From assembly GCA_014529385.2 (NCBI GenBank), contig CM043958.1, forward strand, positions 153,103,293 through 153,167,292: a stretch of 64,000 nt of DNA, given 5' to 3'. The number at the start of each line of letters is the position of its first letter. Position 1 is the first letter of the stretch. Positions 10,868 through 23,193 of the stretch are shown here, in pieces. The notes under the pieces are model-generated. The model saw nothing but the letters and a program-made list of their open reading frames with translations. It did no database searches and was not told where the DNA came from. Both the position numbers and the translations under genes were made by a program. Source of the DNA: Adiantum capillus-veneris (taxonomy: Eukaryota > Streptophyta > Polypodiopsida > Polypodiales > Pteridaceae).

Positions 10868-13588
10868 CAACAACATTATCTTGTTTTGCAGCTCCTTATT
10901 TTGTTATATTAAAGAATAAGTGTATAATAGTTAAGTTAGTAGATGGGTTAGTAGTTAGTGGGATGTCAAGCCACCAGTTGGCATGAATCCCAACAGTCGG
11001 GGTAAGAGTGTAAGGTCTTTGAGAATGATCAATGGCAGGGTAATCACGCCAAGTGGACCCTTAAGGTGCACATAAATGGAGGCTTACAAACCCAAAATCA
11101 GCCTCAAGTGGAGTTGAGTGATTGAATTACATCCGCTCGTGTGGCCTTGGCTAAAATTAGAGCTTTGATCTCACAATATCATGAGAGGTGAACACCCTAA
11201 GTTGGGTGGGGTGACCAAGTGACCATGTGCCCTTCCCACATGGAGAACTCCGAAACAAGAAGGTGTGTAGCTTTGCTTGGCAATGAGCCTCCACACAAAA
11301 CACGCACACACACACGCACACACACACGCACACACACACACACACTAGATGGAGGTAAAAAATGAGACTTCGCCCTTAACAAGGATGAGCTCGCTTGGCA
11401 CACACCTAAGCTTGGCATATTTATCTGAAAAGGTAGACATGCCCTAACCCTAAGGTAGTTCCCTCATAATATCACACTTGCATGTTTTAGGTTTTCTTCA
11501 AAATTAACCAATGGTACTTACCTTGGGTTAAACTTGAGTTCTCCTTGTGGTAAAGATAAAGATTTGTAAAATAGGGTGAACCGCTTCACTTTTTCAATCG
11601 TATTACGCTCACGTTCTACCTGCATATGGCTTTTCAGCGACGTTGCTGCAAGTGGAAGAGCGGATTGGACTATAGCTAGGGTGCAAATGCTGACAGACCA
11701 CATGAGCTTCATTAATGACAACCAAGGAACGACTACCTACTTGGAGATTACACGGGCTGGTTCATGATACGATGAAGGCTTGTGCATGGATGGGGATGGT
11801 CCTCGCTAGATTACCTATGCAATGCTCATTAAAGGTGAGGTTAACCCTCACTTAGCATGTGTATGTTTTTAGTTTGGTGGTTGTGTTGTGTTGCATTTAT
11901 ATTGTGAGTGGAAATACTCTGTGTGGGTCACATAAAGGCTAAGGGAAAGGATAAGCAACCGACAATGGATGTGCAAACACTGGCTTCATCTCATGTGGGG
12001 TTTTCTATTGAGGATGTTACTTAATACATGTTGTAGAGATGACACTATAGTTTTTTTTGTTTGCATATAAGTAGTTGGGTTCTTGTGGCATGTATATTCT
12101 TGAGAATTTGGGTGGCTTCTCTGTTCGAAAATGATTGCTCACCATAAGGGGTTCGCCGTTGTGCTTGTAGATACATGAGGAGGGCGGAGCCTCAGTTGGC
12201 CAAGTGTATCGTATTGGATTCTGATGGTTAGATGCTGGCTTGAATGATTTGTCTTGCATATACTAGCATGACACTAGATAACCCGGTGAAGAAGGTAATT
12301 TAGGCAATGGTGCGTGTTTCAAGGCTCAGACAGGCGGAAAATTTCTTTTTGCTTCATGTACATAACTTGTCTTTTTGACTTTCCCTATTTTCCCGACTAC
12401 TCTCCTTAATGGTGGATTCTTTGGTCTAGTATGTTGCTATAGACCAATAATATTTTCCCACTTAAGCTAGTGTGGATGAGGGTTAACCTAATTATTGATA
12501 AGTATTACTCCCTGTTACTCTAGCTGGGAATCCACTTAGATTTGCAAGATGGGCTCACCTAATTTTATTATGATGAACAATTTGTCTAAGTATTGTTGAT
12601 GTTTTGTAGGGTCTCATTTTCTCTAATTACCATGGATTGAGAGTGTTTCAGTAAAAATATGGCAGTTGAGATTGGTTGATATGGTTCATCTGTAAATACA
12701 TCAATTTGACATTTTGTTGGGGTAGGCTACTACAAACGCAACCTTGGTATATTGCTTGATCTTGGGTTTACGGATGCCTATTGCAATTCGGCTAACTATA
12801 TGTATTTTGGACCAAGCGATAGGTAGGACTGATGTAATGTTGGTTTTTGATACCTACACTTAGCAAGACTCACTGGGATAACTTAGATTCCTGAGTAGAC
12901 TTTCTTTCTGAGAAGGACTAACAGGGTTCCTTCTAGATGATCTATCTATGGTGAGTACTTGGCTGATGACGGTTTTTGGATACTACACTTAATAGAACTA
13001 GTTGATTAATGCTTGATACCTAGTAGAAATGCATTATTGATTTCCTACTGGAGAACTATGGCTCACTACAATTGTAGTCTTGCTCCTGGACTAATACTCA
13101 CTAATGTGTCTATTGTACTTTAAACATGTACTTTGTTGATGATTGTTGGCACGTTAAACGGGTCTGTATATATTGATTTGGTTTGTCATATATTAGAATA
13201 GGCATGAGTGGTTGCTTAGTCTCCATTACTCTATTGTTAATGTTGTTTAGAGGGTTCCGTTTTCTTGAGTTTACAAGACCAGCTTGAGTGAGTGATATGG
13301 TTCTGTAATATACATAAGCTGGTTATTCAAACGTTCCTTATGTAAGGTCTAATACACTATGTTATAACCGATGATTATGGCCTACTTAAGCATGTATGTT
13401 GAATGCATATATCATCTAGTTGTTGGTAACATGGGTTCCTATGAATTTTGCTAGAATCCACATAAACTGGATGGAGTAGTTCATTATACATTAGTAAAGG
13501 GAGAACCATTCAGAATTTTTTTGAAACATGTGTCTATTTGGCTAAAAAATACTAATTTTGCTTAAAACTAAATGTCTATTGATACTAG
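10868..13588. other. AT-rich TE-poor sequence with a (CA)n array
   Basis: No protein motif or LTR is visible. The right half (11.8-13.6 kb) is T-rich on the plus strand and would fit an intron of a plus-strand gene ending with the possible exon at 13589. A (CA)n array with regular CG interruptions (CGCACACACA units) lies at 11300-11345. Confidence 0.4.
11300..11345. repeat. (CA)n microsatellite with CG interruptions
   Basis: Alternating CA with CG replacing CA about every ten bases in its first half, then pure CA. Confidence 0.9.
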
Positions 13589-13741
13589 GAAGAACTGAAG
13601 TATAAGTTGATTGCACGGATAAGTACTGCGTTTGATCCTATCAAGAGAGCCAAGATCTCAACAAAACTTAAAGCAACAAGGGCAGACTATGTGGCCTTCT
13701 TTGTGGCAAAGAATATGGTAAACATTAGGAAAAGATGCTAA
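13589..13741 (+). CDS. Possible terminal coding exon, unidentified
   Basis: A good 3' splice site (T-rich tract, then ATACTAG) is followed by an open frame of 50 codons ending in TAA at 13739-13741. It includes KLIARISTAFDPIKRAKIST and RADYVAFFVAKNM. The composition is protein-like: balanced, amphipathic, and rich in Lys/Arg/Ala unlike the surrounding AT-rich DNA. AT-rich sequence that could be a 3' UTR follows. An internal ATG|GTAAAC could instead be a 5' splice site at 13716. I do not recognise the family and see no partner exon upstream, so this is a candidate only. Confidence 0.3.
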   Translation, partial: EELKYKLIARISTAFDPIKRAKISTKLKATRADYVAFFVAKNMVNIRKRC

Positions 13742-14281
13742 AAAAAAAGGATCTGCAAGAATATAGAGATTATTATAAAGACCTTTAGCACAGAAATACC
13801 TCTTTTGAAGATCTTGGGTCGTTTACATTAATATGTAACTGATCAACAATAAGGATTGACGTTTTGAGAATTATTGGTTGAAATGTTTGCCATGTTCTCT
13901 TGTAACTTGTCTTTTAATGATTGTTTACTTTCACCAAAAAGTTGTACCTTTGTGACATGGATAATAACTAGGATGCCCATGCATCACTTGCATACAGAGC
14001 CAATGCTAACTGATTGTTATGTTGATTCTATGGGTGCAAGTGCGAGCTACTTTCTTAGGTTCAGTTTTTTGGGTTACTGTACTTGTTGGAAGATTGACTG
14101 CAAGTTCGAGGTTTGGGAAGAAATTTGTACCTTTCTAGGATGGTGACTTGTACCAACCTAATATTCTTCATTTGTACAAAATTTTATAATCTAAGTGCAT
14201 TTTGTACAAAAACCTTGTTTTAATATAGGTTCCTTGGTCTTTGAATATTTAAATGTTCGTTTGTGGGTAGTATATGTAGAT

Positions 14282-14284
<3 letters not shown>

Positions 14285-14312
<28 letters not shown>
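14285..14312. repeat. (CA)n microsatellite
   Basis: Uninterrupted alternating AC, about 28 bases. Confidence 0.95.
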
Positions 14313-14315
<3 letters not shown>

Positions 14316-14461
14316 GTTAGTTCATTTGACTATGATTGCTACATATAGCTACACTCACATCTATACTTGTCTTAATGATGTTGCTACTGGAACTATTGAT
14401 AAACTTGATGGCTTTATTGTTTGTCGGGTAAATACTTGGGGTAAGTACTTTTCCTCTATGG

Positions 14462-14463
<2 letters not shown>

Positions 14464-14537
<74 letters not shown>
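14464..14537. repeat. (CA)n microsatellite
   Basis: Uninterrupted alternating AC, about 74 bases. Confidence 0.95.
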
Positions 14538-14540
<3 letters not shown>

Positions 14541-17330
14541 TCCTTTTGGCTGTGCATCTTTACTTTGGTTCTCCTAAAACTCTTGATCGGACACTTCATC
14601 TGGTTGTGTTTGCTTAGGCACTTCAGTTGGCGGTGTTTGCTTCATCTTGCTACAAACTCACTTACACTCGAGCTACTGATGGAGCTGATGGTTTTTATAG
14701 TGCTTGTGGGAGATTACCTTGAGTCTTTACCTTGCACTTCCATCATTGGGTGATTCTGGCTTTTGCTTTACATGATGGAACTTTTTACTTTACATAATGG
14801 ACCTGAGGAATTTATTATCTTATGGGTGCTTACCATGAGTCCTTACCTTGTTTAGGCAAACCAGTGGGTTGTATGCCCAATGAGATTATTCCCTTAATTA
14901 AACTCCTACTAAACTAATAAGAGGTTCTAGCCTATTCATAATGTAGCCTATGAGTCTTTACCCTGCGCTTTCCTATAAGGATGAGTTAAAAAAACACGGG
15001 CTGCTAAATTTTTTCCTCCCTATATTGCTATCACCTAAGGAAGCCTTGTATGAACCATAACATATTGAATCCATTTAAATCCAGGCATGATGTATCTTCG
15101 GCAATCCTAGGATGAAATTAGGTTTAAGGGGACGATCGTTAGGGTTAAACCTACTTCCATCCTATGCCCATGTTAACTACCTCTAATGGTGCTACTCTTC
15201 TAGTGGGAAGCAACCCTACACTTTGCATGACTTCCTATGTGCCACCTACATGCCACTACCTCTCACCTAAGAGTGCCACCTCCTATGCCATATAATAAGA
15301 CATGTGGCTTATGGCTACACTCTCATAGTCCTATATAAACACACAATGCATTGTACAAATTATTATGCATCTTATCAATCAATCTACCTATTTTTGTGTT
15401 ATTTTTCACTTTGATTGCTTACGTCATTTTTAAATTAGCACGTTGACTTAATGTTCTTATTACGAATGCAACTAATCATTATCCGCCTTAATCAAGCCTT
15501 ACATAGGGCAATATAGAAAGAAGCTAAGTCTTACAAGGACAATGTCGATCCACCATTTACAATTGTTGAGTGAGCCAAAAGTTTTGGCGTTGGAGGTTAT
15601 ACTCAAGCAACAAAAGGCTATTGGAAATGATTGGAGTTAAATTACTTGAGCAACATTATCACTTCATGGAAAAAATAACAACAGGTCTTTGTACGATGTG
15701 ACAAAAGTAAGCATGATCTCTACAAGGAAGGGCACTTTCACCACGAGGACATTAAGGTTAGCAACCCAAAATCATTAGGATTATTCGGTTTGCTCCCATG
15801 TGAAACCAGCAAAGTAATCAAATTTAGCAAGAAATCACCTATATCTTGTGTGTGCAATTAATTTAAAAAAAAAAACCTATACTTATATGCTCTTTGTAGT
15901 CATAAAACAACCCCTTTTGTAAAGAAAAATACGATTTTTTCCCAAAATGCAATAAAAACACCCTTATTCTGAACTCACTTGCTATACTAACATTTTCGAG
16001 AGTTACCCCCCCCCCCCCCCTTCGGAGTTTGGGCTTCACTAAAAAAAAGAGTAGCATAGATAGGTAGAGAAGGGTATTGAGGGTGTCAATGGAAGGGTTA
16101 TAGAGAGTGGTAGCTTTCCAAGCAAATGATTACAAGTCGAGAACAAGGCTACATTGCATATATTTTTTAAAATGTCTCTTCTAAGCATAATGAAGTTGGC
16201 GCCACTTTTGCATACTTCCATTGTAACAGTGACATGCAATATAGATTCATGTGAAATGCATGTGCAAATGAGCCTTGTTACACAAACTCAGCAAGAAGAC
16301 AATCAATTTATTGGCCTTTTCTTTTAAAGTTTCAATAAATATTATAGAGATGCATGCTACACAAAAATTTACACAAACTGAACTACGCTTGCACGAAACA
16401 AATTGCAACCTTTTTAGTACAAACTGACAACAATAAAAAAAAAAGGGTTTCTGGTCCGTAATCTCGTTCATGCCTATGTAATAAGATGGATTACATACAC
16501 CCTTTGCTATGGGGGATTCCATTCTTATAAATTTTGGAGAGACATTATGCAAACTCTCCCCCCATATTTCCATAAGGCACTCGACTAGGCCAAGCACCAT
16601 ATATGTTTTCCAAGTTTTTGCAAATTTTTTGTAGATTGAAAAGTACTGCTTCGCTGAGGTCCTCAAGAGTGGTTTTTTTTTTAATATTTGGAAACATAAT
16701 TCAAGCGAACATCATTGCTCTTATAAATCACGTCACAATTTTATTTGAAAAAAAAAACCATTTCTACTGAGGAAGTTATAATTCCAATTCACTATGATCA
16801 ATGTATGAAGAGAACTAATATCAAAGAGGGATAAATGTTAATAACTTTGTGTGCAAGTGTGAAAGGATTATAAAAATTACTAGGAGAAGGCAAACCAAGC
16901 ACAACTCATCTCTATATCTTGCTACCTACCTAACACATTGAAAAAGAGGGCTTTTGTCAACCTAAAAAGCTTCTCATTATTTGTTGAATAACCCGTTTAT
17001 GTACAAACTTTTTGTCCCTAATCTCTCCATCTCTTTGCAAGGTACATAATCAGATACCTTTGAGATTGAGACTAGGACTTGAGAAGTTCGACAACAAATG
17101 CGAGCTGAAGTAAACCCTCATGGTCTCTAGGTGACGAAGAGCTCTGTAGCTAATGATTTGTTCATGTTTATACTCTTCTAATTTCTTTCCACGGGAGGAG
17201 CCTCACAAATCTACTCTACATTATGCCGTGCCAATTTAATTAATTCATGTGTAGCAAATTGATTCTGCATAACTTCTTAATTCAACCATACAAGTCATTG
17301 AGATTCATGCTAGATATGTATCACACATCT

Positions 17331-17440
17331 ATATGGTTCCACTTGGTTGGATACTTCACATGTTTTCTGTATGGCTCCACTTGGTTGGATACTCCACATA
17401 TTTCCTATATGGTGCTATTTGGTTAGATGCTCCACATTGA
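17331..17440. repeat. 38-base tandem repeat, three copies
   Basis: The word TTGGTT recurs at 17343, 17381 and 17419, within units of the form TATGGTTCCACTTGGTTGG...CACAT. The third unit is the most diverged. Confidence 0.75.
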
Positions 17441-17953
17441 CTTAGAGCAAGTGTTATTTGTGGCACCTCTCAAGCTTGTCCAAAATTCATAAGAGGCTTG
17501 ACATCCTCTTCCAAATTTCTCATCCCCAACTATATGCCCCGAGATCATATGCTGGATGTGGTTCAACTAGGCTGAATGCTCCACATGCGCTTGGGGCTTT
17601 CTTTCTGATAGATCAAACGACATGGAGCTCTTGGTACCACTTGTTCATTTGGTTCCAAATGTACACTTTTAGTGTTACGAGTCCTCTCTCCCTTTCAATA
17701 GCTGCTTTCCTTTCTTTTTCAATCGGGGTTCTACCCTCACTTTCTATTCCGCTTTTCAAATGTGTCAATTTTCCCGCCTTGAAGCTTTCTTATTGATTAT
17801 GGCCAGCATACCATCTTGTACAGTTCTATAATCTTACACGTTCCTGTATTGCTGATGTCCTCTAGACACAATCATCTCCATTTTGTACTGGTGGAGACGG
17901 GCTCCATTTCGAGCATCTCCAAAGAGTTTTAAAACTCAGCTCTCGTCTCTCCT

Positions 17954-17992
<39 letters not shown>

Positions 17993-18071
17993 GGAGGTTT
18001 CACACACCATAAGAACAAACCCAAAAGACGTCTAAGGCTCTATCCGATGAGTCATGAACTCAAGATCTCTA

Positions 18072-18156
<85 letters not shown>

Positions 18157-18230
18157 TTTCACACACCATAAGAACAAACCCAAAAGACGTCTAAGGCTCT
18201 ATCCGATGAGTCATGAACTCAAGATCTCTA

Positions 18231-18267
<37 letters not shown>
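17954..18267 (-). repeat. Tandemly duplicated SINE-like unit flanked by (TG)n and (GA)n
   Basis: Two units offset by 159 bases share an identical core of about 83 bases (starting at 17996 and 18155). Each is preceded by (TG)n-(AG)n and followed by (GA)n. On the minus strand the core contains GATCTTGAGTTCATGACTC, which resembles an RNA polymerase III B box and the matching stretch of the SINE at 21668 and 35110, and it ends in a (CT)n tail. It may be the 3' half of a related SINE. The unit duplication itself is certain; the SINE reading is inference. Confidence 0.6.
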
Positions 18268-18269
<2 letters not shown>

Positions 18270-18533
18270 CCAAACACATGTGAAGACATTGACCATCACA
18301 TCATTGAGCTAGCTTTTACTTTCTGAATGGCCAACACGAAATAGCAATGAGTTTTGGTAAATTGCAGTCACCAGTCTTCAGTAAAATATAATATAAAACA
18401 AGGCTCGCAAGGTACCTACCAACTCCTCATAGCAAAGTATGCATTTAAGCAAGCAAGCAAGCAAAGTGGGGGCTAGCACAGGAGTACAGAACTTTACAAA
18501 ACGTTATATTACAAAGCTTAGGACTAGGTAGCC

Positions 18534-19778
18534 TCATTTGCACACACTGAGCAAGGAGTGTACCACACATGTCACTAAACGAGTTGAATTTGCCAACTCG
18601 GGGCTTAACGAAGTCTTTGCTAAAGCATGGAGGTTGGCATAAAGCTTTTCAAGAAAATGGCGCATATGTGGTGCCAGAACAGGATCGTGAGGATTTAAAG
18701 CTATAGCTGCATCCTTTATCCACATTAGCTTCTTGCTGGTATCATTCCCTAGGTCACAACCAAGCTGCTGAACTAAAGCCAGGAGAACACCTTGACTCAG
18801 AGGAGGAGGTGACATTGTGAACAAGGCTGCAGGATCCACCTGTCAAGAGCCATGTCACAAACAACAAGCTTAACTTTTGACACTCACATACGCACAAAAA
18901 ACTCAGCAAGCCCTAGAGGTTTACCTGATTACACAACCAAGAGACAACCCCTACATCAGTCAGGGAGAGAGCTTTGTTAAAAGCTTCTTCTAATTTCCTC
19001 TCAGATATTAACCTTGACAGCTCTTTTGTAGGATCCAGAGACTCCTCCACACATTCGACAGTCATAGCCTGAAACCACGTAGGTGCGCTTGTATAGGTTA
19101 CTACACTAACACAGAGAGTAGAAATAAAAATACAACATAATCTTCTACCTTCTCTGGAAGACCACCATTGATTGACTTCGGCAATCGGCCACTGCTTGCA
19201 TTCTCAATGACAGTAAGGAGCTTCCGATGCCCTTCTGTTAAATCTCCTTTCATAAAAGCCGCCAGAGAAGATGCTTGTGAGATCGCTTCCTGTTGCCATG
19301 TAAGAAGTGCAATCACACATTAAAGAGGCTACATGACAAACCTACAAGTAACAAACAAAGAGCATGCCTGGAGAGAGGTTAAAAGAGCATTGTGAGAGGA
19401 ATTCAATTGCTGTTGAGCCTGCGTTCGATGCTCCAAAATGCCCTTCTGAAAAGCTGTATCAACTTGACCAAACATCTCTTTGCAAGCCCGCTCAAAAGCA
19501 GGGATAAGAGATGCTTCCAAAGAAGAACGCAATCCTTCCTGCACGCATAACCACAAACACATAAAAGCTTAGGGAAGTGATGGAGGGACAACTAAAACTC
19601 AAAAAAGAGGCCATATCATCGTTTTTCACCACCCAAATCGTAAGAAACAGAAAGACACCTGAAGAACTTGCTTCCCACTGGTTTGAAACTGTGTCTGAAG
19701 TTGCCTTGATACCAAAGCTTCAACTTTTGAACCCAAAGACTTCTCAAGTTGGGCAACCCCTTTCTCACCAACTCCCTT
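18534..19778 (-). CDS. VCS: VARICOSE / EDC4 mRNA-decapping scaffold, C-terminal exons
   Basis: Five coding exons on the minus strand: 19778-19659, 19538-19368, 19289-19149, 19068-18925 and 18839-18534 (stop included). They join in phase 0 to 293 residues with introns of 120, 78, 80 and 85 bases. The sequence follows the C-terminal region of plant VARICOSE, which binds decapping factors DCP1/DCP2 and organises P-bodies: [56 protein letters not shown] and [19 protein letters not shown] are all recognisable blocks. No frameshift or stop occurs, so it looks functional. Three introns are GT-AG; that between exons 19538-19368 and 19289-19149 has a GC donor (CAG|GCATGC). The first listed exon could start three bases later. 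The N-terminal WD40 exons would lie at higher coordinates, but I find none up to 64000. Either a very long TE-filled intron separates them or the gene is truncated. Confidence 0.92.
19290..19367 (-). other. GC-AG intron of the VARICOSE gene
   Basis: The donor reads CAG|GCATGC on the minus strand and the acceptor CAACAG|GAAG. The frame on either side (..SLQ / EAISQ..) fits the VARICOSE protein only if this GC donor is used. The other three introns here use GT. Confidence 0.75.
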
Positions 19779-20029
19779 CTATTATCAATTGCAACAAACA
19801 GATTATCAATACTCAGGTTCAAATAAATGCCTTAACAAAGAGTAGCAAGATGGTCATGTCAATCAACCCACATTGAGCAACAATTCATGCCGAGGTTCAA
19901 GTCCACTAGACCATGCATAAAACAAAAACAAAAAGAAAATACTGAGTTTTTTTTAAAAGAACAGGTAAGACACAGAGGCCACAAGACTGGTGCCAAGTGA
20001 TGGCTACGTACACTAGCCAAAACCAAAAC

Positions 20030-20240
20030 TTGGGCACTGCTCACAAACTGTCAAGAGCATCTAAATTATAATACGAAAACAACAAAGTGTCATCTGCATA
20101 CTCCTAACCCAAGAGGTCAGGATCCTCAGTCACAGGCATACGCAGGCCACAAAGCTGTGGAGACCTGCCCTGTGGATAGAGAGACAAGGCCTCCACAGAA
20201 ATAAGCAAAAGATATGGAACGAGGAGGTAGCCTAACGCAC
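20030..20240 (-). pseudogene. L1 reverse transcriptase fragment in VARICOSE upstream intron
   Basis: The minus strand reads, with one stop, a piece of an L1-type RT: LLVPYLLLISVEALSLYPQG (the P-LF....E.LS block), then MPVTEDPDLLG, and EYADDTLLFSYYNLDALDSL with the catalytic YADD. Only about 65 codons remain. It lies just upstream of the first recognised exon. Confidence 0.75.
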
Positions 20241-20611
20241 TAATCGATACAAGCCAAAGCGTCATGCTATAGATCCACCTAGAGTAACCACACTAGAGGT
20301 GGATCTATAGAGTAAGGTTCACATACTCCCACATGCTCACTCCCACACTCCCACACACACACACATTCCCTCTCCCTTCTTTGGTTAGTTAAAGGGTTGA
20401 GGTGGAGACGGGTTTTTTGAACAGGCTTTCCTCTTCTCTAGAGTGATCTGGTGCCTTCTTTTACCGTTTTGAGGTTCTCTCTCTCAAAGGCGTCGTCGAC
20501 CTTTTTGTCGATACCTGGGTTAAATTCTGAGAGTGGCTAACGGGATATTTAGCCATTGCGGATGAAGGCAAAGTGGAGAACATCAATTTGTTGGGCAAAG
20601 GTACTTTCATT

Positions 20612-21179
20612 GCTAAACAACTGAATTGAAAGAGATGCACGACACGAGACGGGGAGCGGCGGAGTTCCACCCCAAGAGAGCACTGGCCCCAAACGTTGGC
20701 GCCCCTTTCCGTATTTCTTTATATTGCTTGAACTCAGTACAACGCTGATACTCCAGACTCTGCACCTCCACGCGGGAGCATGCCAGAGAATGAGCCCTTG
20801 GCTCATATTTAAAGGCCCTTGGCCGCTCAAAAGCAGTTACATGAAAAGCTACCAACTCAAAAGCATCTGATCCAAAAGCATTAGCACCAAAAGCTGCCAG
20901 CGCGTCACGGAAATCCGTACACCTGCCACGTCACCAGCCAGCAACGTGAAATGCGGAAATCCGTACAATTGCCACGTCATCAATTTTTACGCAATGAATT
21001 TTTGCGTGTGGTCTTGCTTTATTTAATCCCTTTAGGTCACTTGGTCCTCATCGAACGGGGTTCCGCAAGTTAGTAAAACTTCTTCTGCTGCTGTTGCTTC
21101 TTAGGGTTCAAGCTCCTTGGTCGAGATCTGTAGGTTGGCTCCGTTCTTCAGTGGCTTGACATGCCAGCAGTTTGTGACA
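20612..21179 (-). repeat. LTR fragment of the shared-promoter LTR family
   Basis: From AACTGAATTGAAAGAG to ...GTTTGTGACA it matches the LTR at 48004-48653 in order: the GGCGGAGTTCCACCCC block, GGCGCCCCTTTCC, the TATTTCTTTATA box (TATAAAGAAATA on the minus strand, 20712-20723), the GAGCCC..CATATTTAAAGGCCC block, repeated CCGTACAxxTGCCACGTCA words, and the TTCTTAGGGTT..CTTGGTCGAGATCTG end. The terminal TGTCACAAAC is intact on the right; the left end is not clear. No element internal sequence lies next to it, so it is a solo or truncated LTR. Confidence 0.75.
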
Positions 21180-21182
21180 CAG

Positions 21183-21667
21183 CTTGCCTGCCTCTAGGAT
21201 GGCCGATTGCTCTTCTCTCACCATTGGGGACAAATTGATTTTTCTGCAACCGTGGTAAGAAGATGTTACATTAGATCCTTTTGAGGACGGGTCCCGAAAG
21301 TATCCTATAAACATAACTTTTCGAGAGAGACGTGCACAGTTTTGGTTGCCCAGCAGCCCAAAAGAGACTTGCTCAAATGCTAGCTGACCCACCCAGCCAC
21401 AATCATACAAGAAATCCTTACACCACACCAACCTATGTACCAAATCTCACCCCCAGTTTGACATAAGATGAAGCTAGTCAGCTTAATGCACTTCATGATT
21501 GTACTTCCCTGACAAAATAGATGTGCACACATACCTCCTAGAGAAAGCAACCCAGTACCAAGATGAATATTTTTTCTAACCAAACCAACTTCCCCAACAA
21601 ATCATTAATCAGTCTCACATACAAATATGCAACTTGTCTAATATCCATGTAATAGTTAGATTCTCTC
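21183..21667. other. Unassigned spacer
   Basis: About 480 bases between the LTR fragment and the SINE; no coding or repeat signal recognised. Confidence 0.4.
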
Positions 21668-21790
21668 TCTATCACCCAAGTGTGGTAGATTAGTTATGCC
21701 ATTTCCCTCTTGAATAACGGGTCTTGAGTTCAACTCCTCGTCGGCTAGATCTTTAAGGTCTCTTGGGATAGTTTCCTACAACGTTAAAAC
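21668..21790 (+). mobile_element. tRNA-derived SINE, copy 1
   Basis: About 123 bases, TCTATCACCCAAGTGTGGTA... to ...ACGTTAAAAC. It contains an A-box-like GTGTGGTAGATTAGTTA and a B-box-like CTTGAGTTCAACTC about 40 bases apart, as in tRNA genes, so transcription by RNA polymerase III would be expected. The 5' TCTATC can pair with GATAGA downstream in copy 2, like an acceptor stem. A near-identical copy is at 35110-35233. A T/C-rich stretch and then (CT)n follow directly. Confidence 0.75.
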
Positions 21791-21812
21791 TCTTTTCTTC
21801 TTCTTCTTCTTC

Positions 21813-21873
<61 letters not shown>
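21813..21873. repeat. (CT)n microsatellite between SINE and Gypsy-1 LTR
   Basis: About 61 bases of CT. It follows the SINE tail and has replaced the first bases (TGTCAC) of the Gypsy-1 3' LTR. Confidence 0.95.
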
Positions 21874-21876
<3 letters not shown>

Positions 21877-23113
21877 CGGGAGCGCACACGAATAATCAAC
21901 AAGATGAAAATAAATAATCTTTCAACTAAACAGAGTTGAGGGAGAAGTTCGACACAGTATTTGGGACCAGAAGATAGGCTGGTCCCCCCCCCCCCCCCCC
22001 CCCCCTAAGAGAATCCTTTATTAGGGAGAATCTTTTTACAAGCACAAGAACCGGAGAAAACTCCTCCATTCTATATCTCTGACTCAATGGTTGTTCCGTC
22101 CCATAAGGGAAATCCGAGATACGAGCTCTCAATCCTTTTTCCGTCTGTACTCGGAGTCGAGACTCCGCAGACAATTTCCGAATTCCGTTCCCGGAATTCC
22201 CAAGTGTAGACCGAAGCCTTCTCGCGTCTCCTTTGCGATAAAGTACCTGCAAACACACACACAAACACGCGACAACAATTCGTATGGCGAATCCACAATA
22301 GATACCTGTCGCTCTTGCGCGGGAAAAGCGACTTCCGTGCTTCGTAGTCTCGCGATCTCTTGCGTTATCTGACGCAGAGTCTTCTCTTGCTGACGTTGGT
22401 AACCCCCTTTCAGTGAGGGCATGTGGTGCTTTTATAGCTCCTTGGCCACGGCACAAATAGCTGCTCGCGTAGAGATCGCGGTGGTTTTTTTTTTTTTTTT
22501 TTTGCGCTGTTCTACCCAAAGTAGAGGGAGAGAATTCGCTGGCTAGTTTTGTTGCTTTATTCCGGCATATTTTAAAATTGGTCTGAACCTGCCCAAAAAC
22601 TCAATAAAACCTTATAAGTTAAAAACAATGCCTTTCACAACACTTCCCAGGAGTCCCTGGATGCAACCACATGCACGAATGCAATGCAAACATAGATTCC
22701 TCGCAGGAAAGCGTTTGCTCTTCCCAGAAAACTCGTTAAAATATTCCGCTTTTTAAGAAAAGCTTCTCAAAACCCATCTTTATTCTTGTGCTTGCGTCTT
22801 TACGCGTATTCCTCTTTCCAGTTCGGGTTTCCTACCAGACCAACGAGATATTCCCTTTCCGATGCTCCCGTCACCCCATCACGTGACGCATCAGGAATAT
22901 TCGTTTCCCGGTCTCTCCCACCGAACTAACGGTAAAACCCTTTCGCGATGCTTAATGTCACCCATCATATGACGCATCAGAGTTTTCCGTTCCTGATGGC
23001 TTTTAATAATTCCAATAGATCTACAGTTCCTAACCTTACGGTTCAAGTGCACATCTTTAAATATCCTAATTTCAATAAAAAGAAATTACTCCAGAAAATA
23101 AGAAAATAGTCCA
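21874..23113 (-). repeat. Gypsy-1 3' LTR
   Basis: 1.24 kb. On the minus strand it begins TGGACTATTTTC at 23113 and should end in GTTTGTGACA, but the last six bases are replaced by (CT)n. It holds a C22 run at 21984-22005 where the 5' LTR has C9. The TATA box CTATAAAAG (minus, 22437-22429) is conserved. Confidence 0.9.
22429..22437 (-). promoter_or_regulatory. TATA box of Gypsy-1 3' LTR
   Basis: CTATAAAAG on the minus strand, followed by GCACCACATGCCCTCAC. Identical context recurs in the two related LTRs (28433-28425 and 62214-62206). Confidence 0.7.
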
Positions 23114-23193
23114 TTTACTGGCTTCTAAACAGTTGTCCTCAACTGTAGTGCTTGTACATATCCTTCCAGAATCTCAGGATAGGGTGCTAATTC

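Larger units (their letters stand above)
13742..17953. other. AT-rich sequence without recognised gene
   Basis: Contains two (CA)n arrays (14285-14312 and 14464-14537), a C15 run at 16006-16020 and a threefold 38-base tandem repeat at about 17331-17440. A 139-codon minus frame at 16666-16247 has no known motif and an odd composition (Phe/Cys-rich), so I do not call it a gene. Confidence 0.5.

Noticed and set aside
16247-16666. 139-codon minus frame in AT-rich DNA
   Set aside because: Composition and lack of any family pattern suggest a chance frame.
19859-20044. Further VARICOSE exon upstream of 19778
   Set aside because: The open frame there has no similarity to the protein and grades into an L1 fragment.
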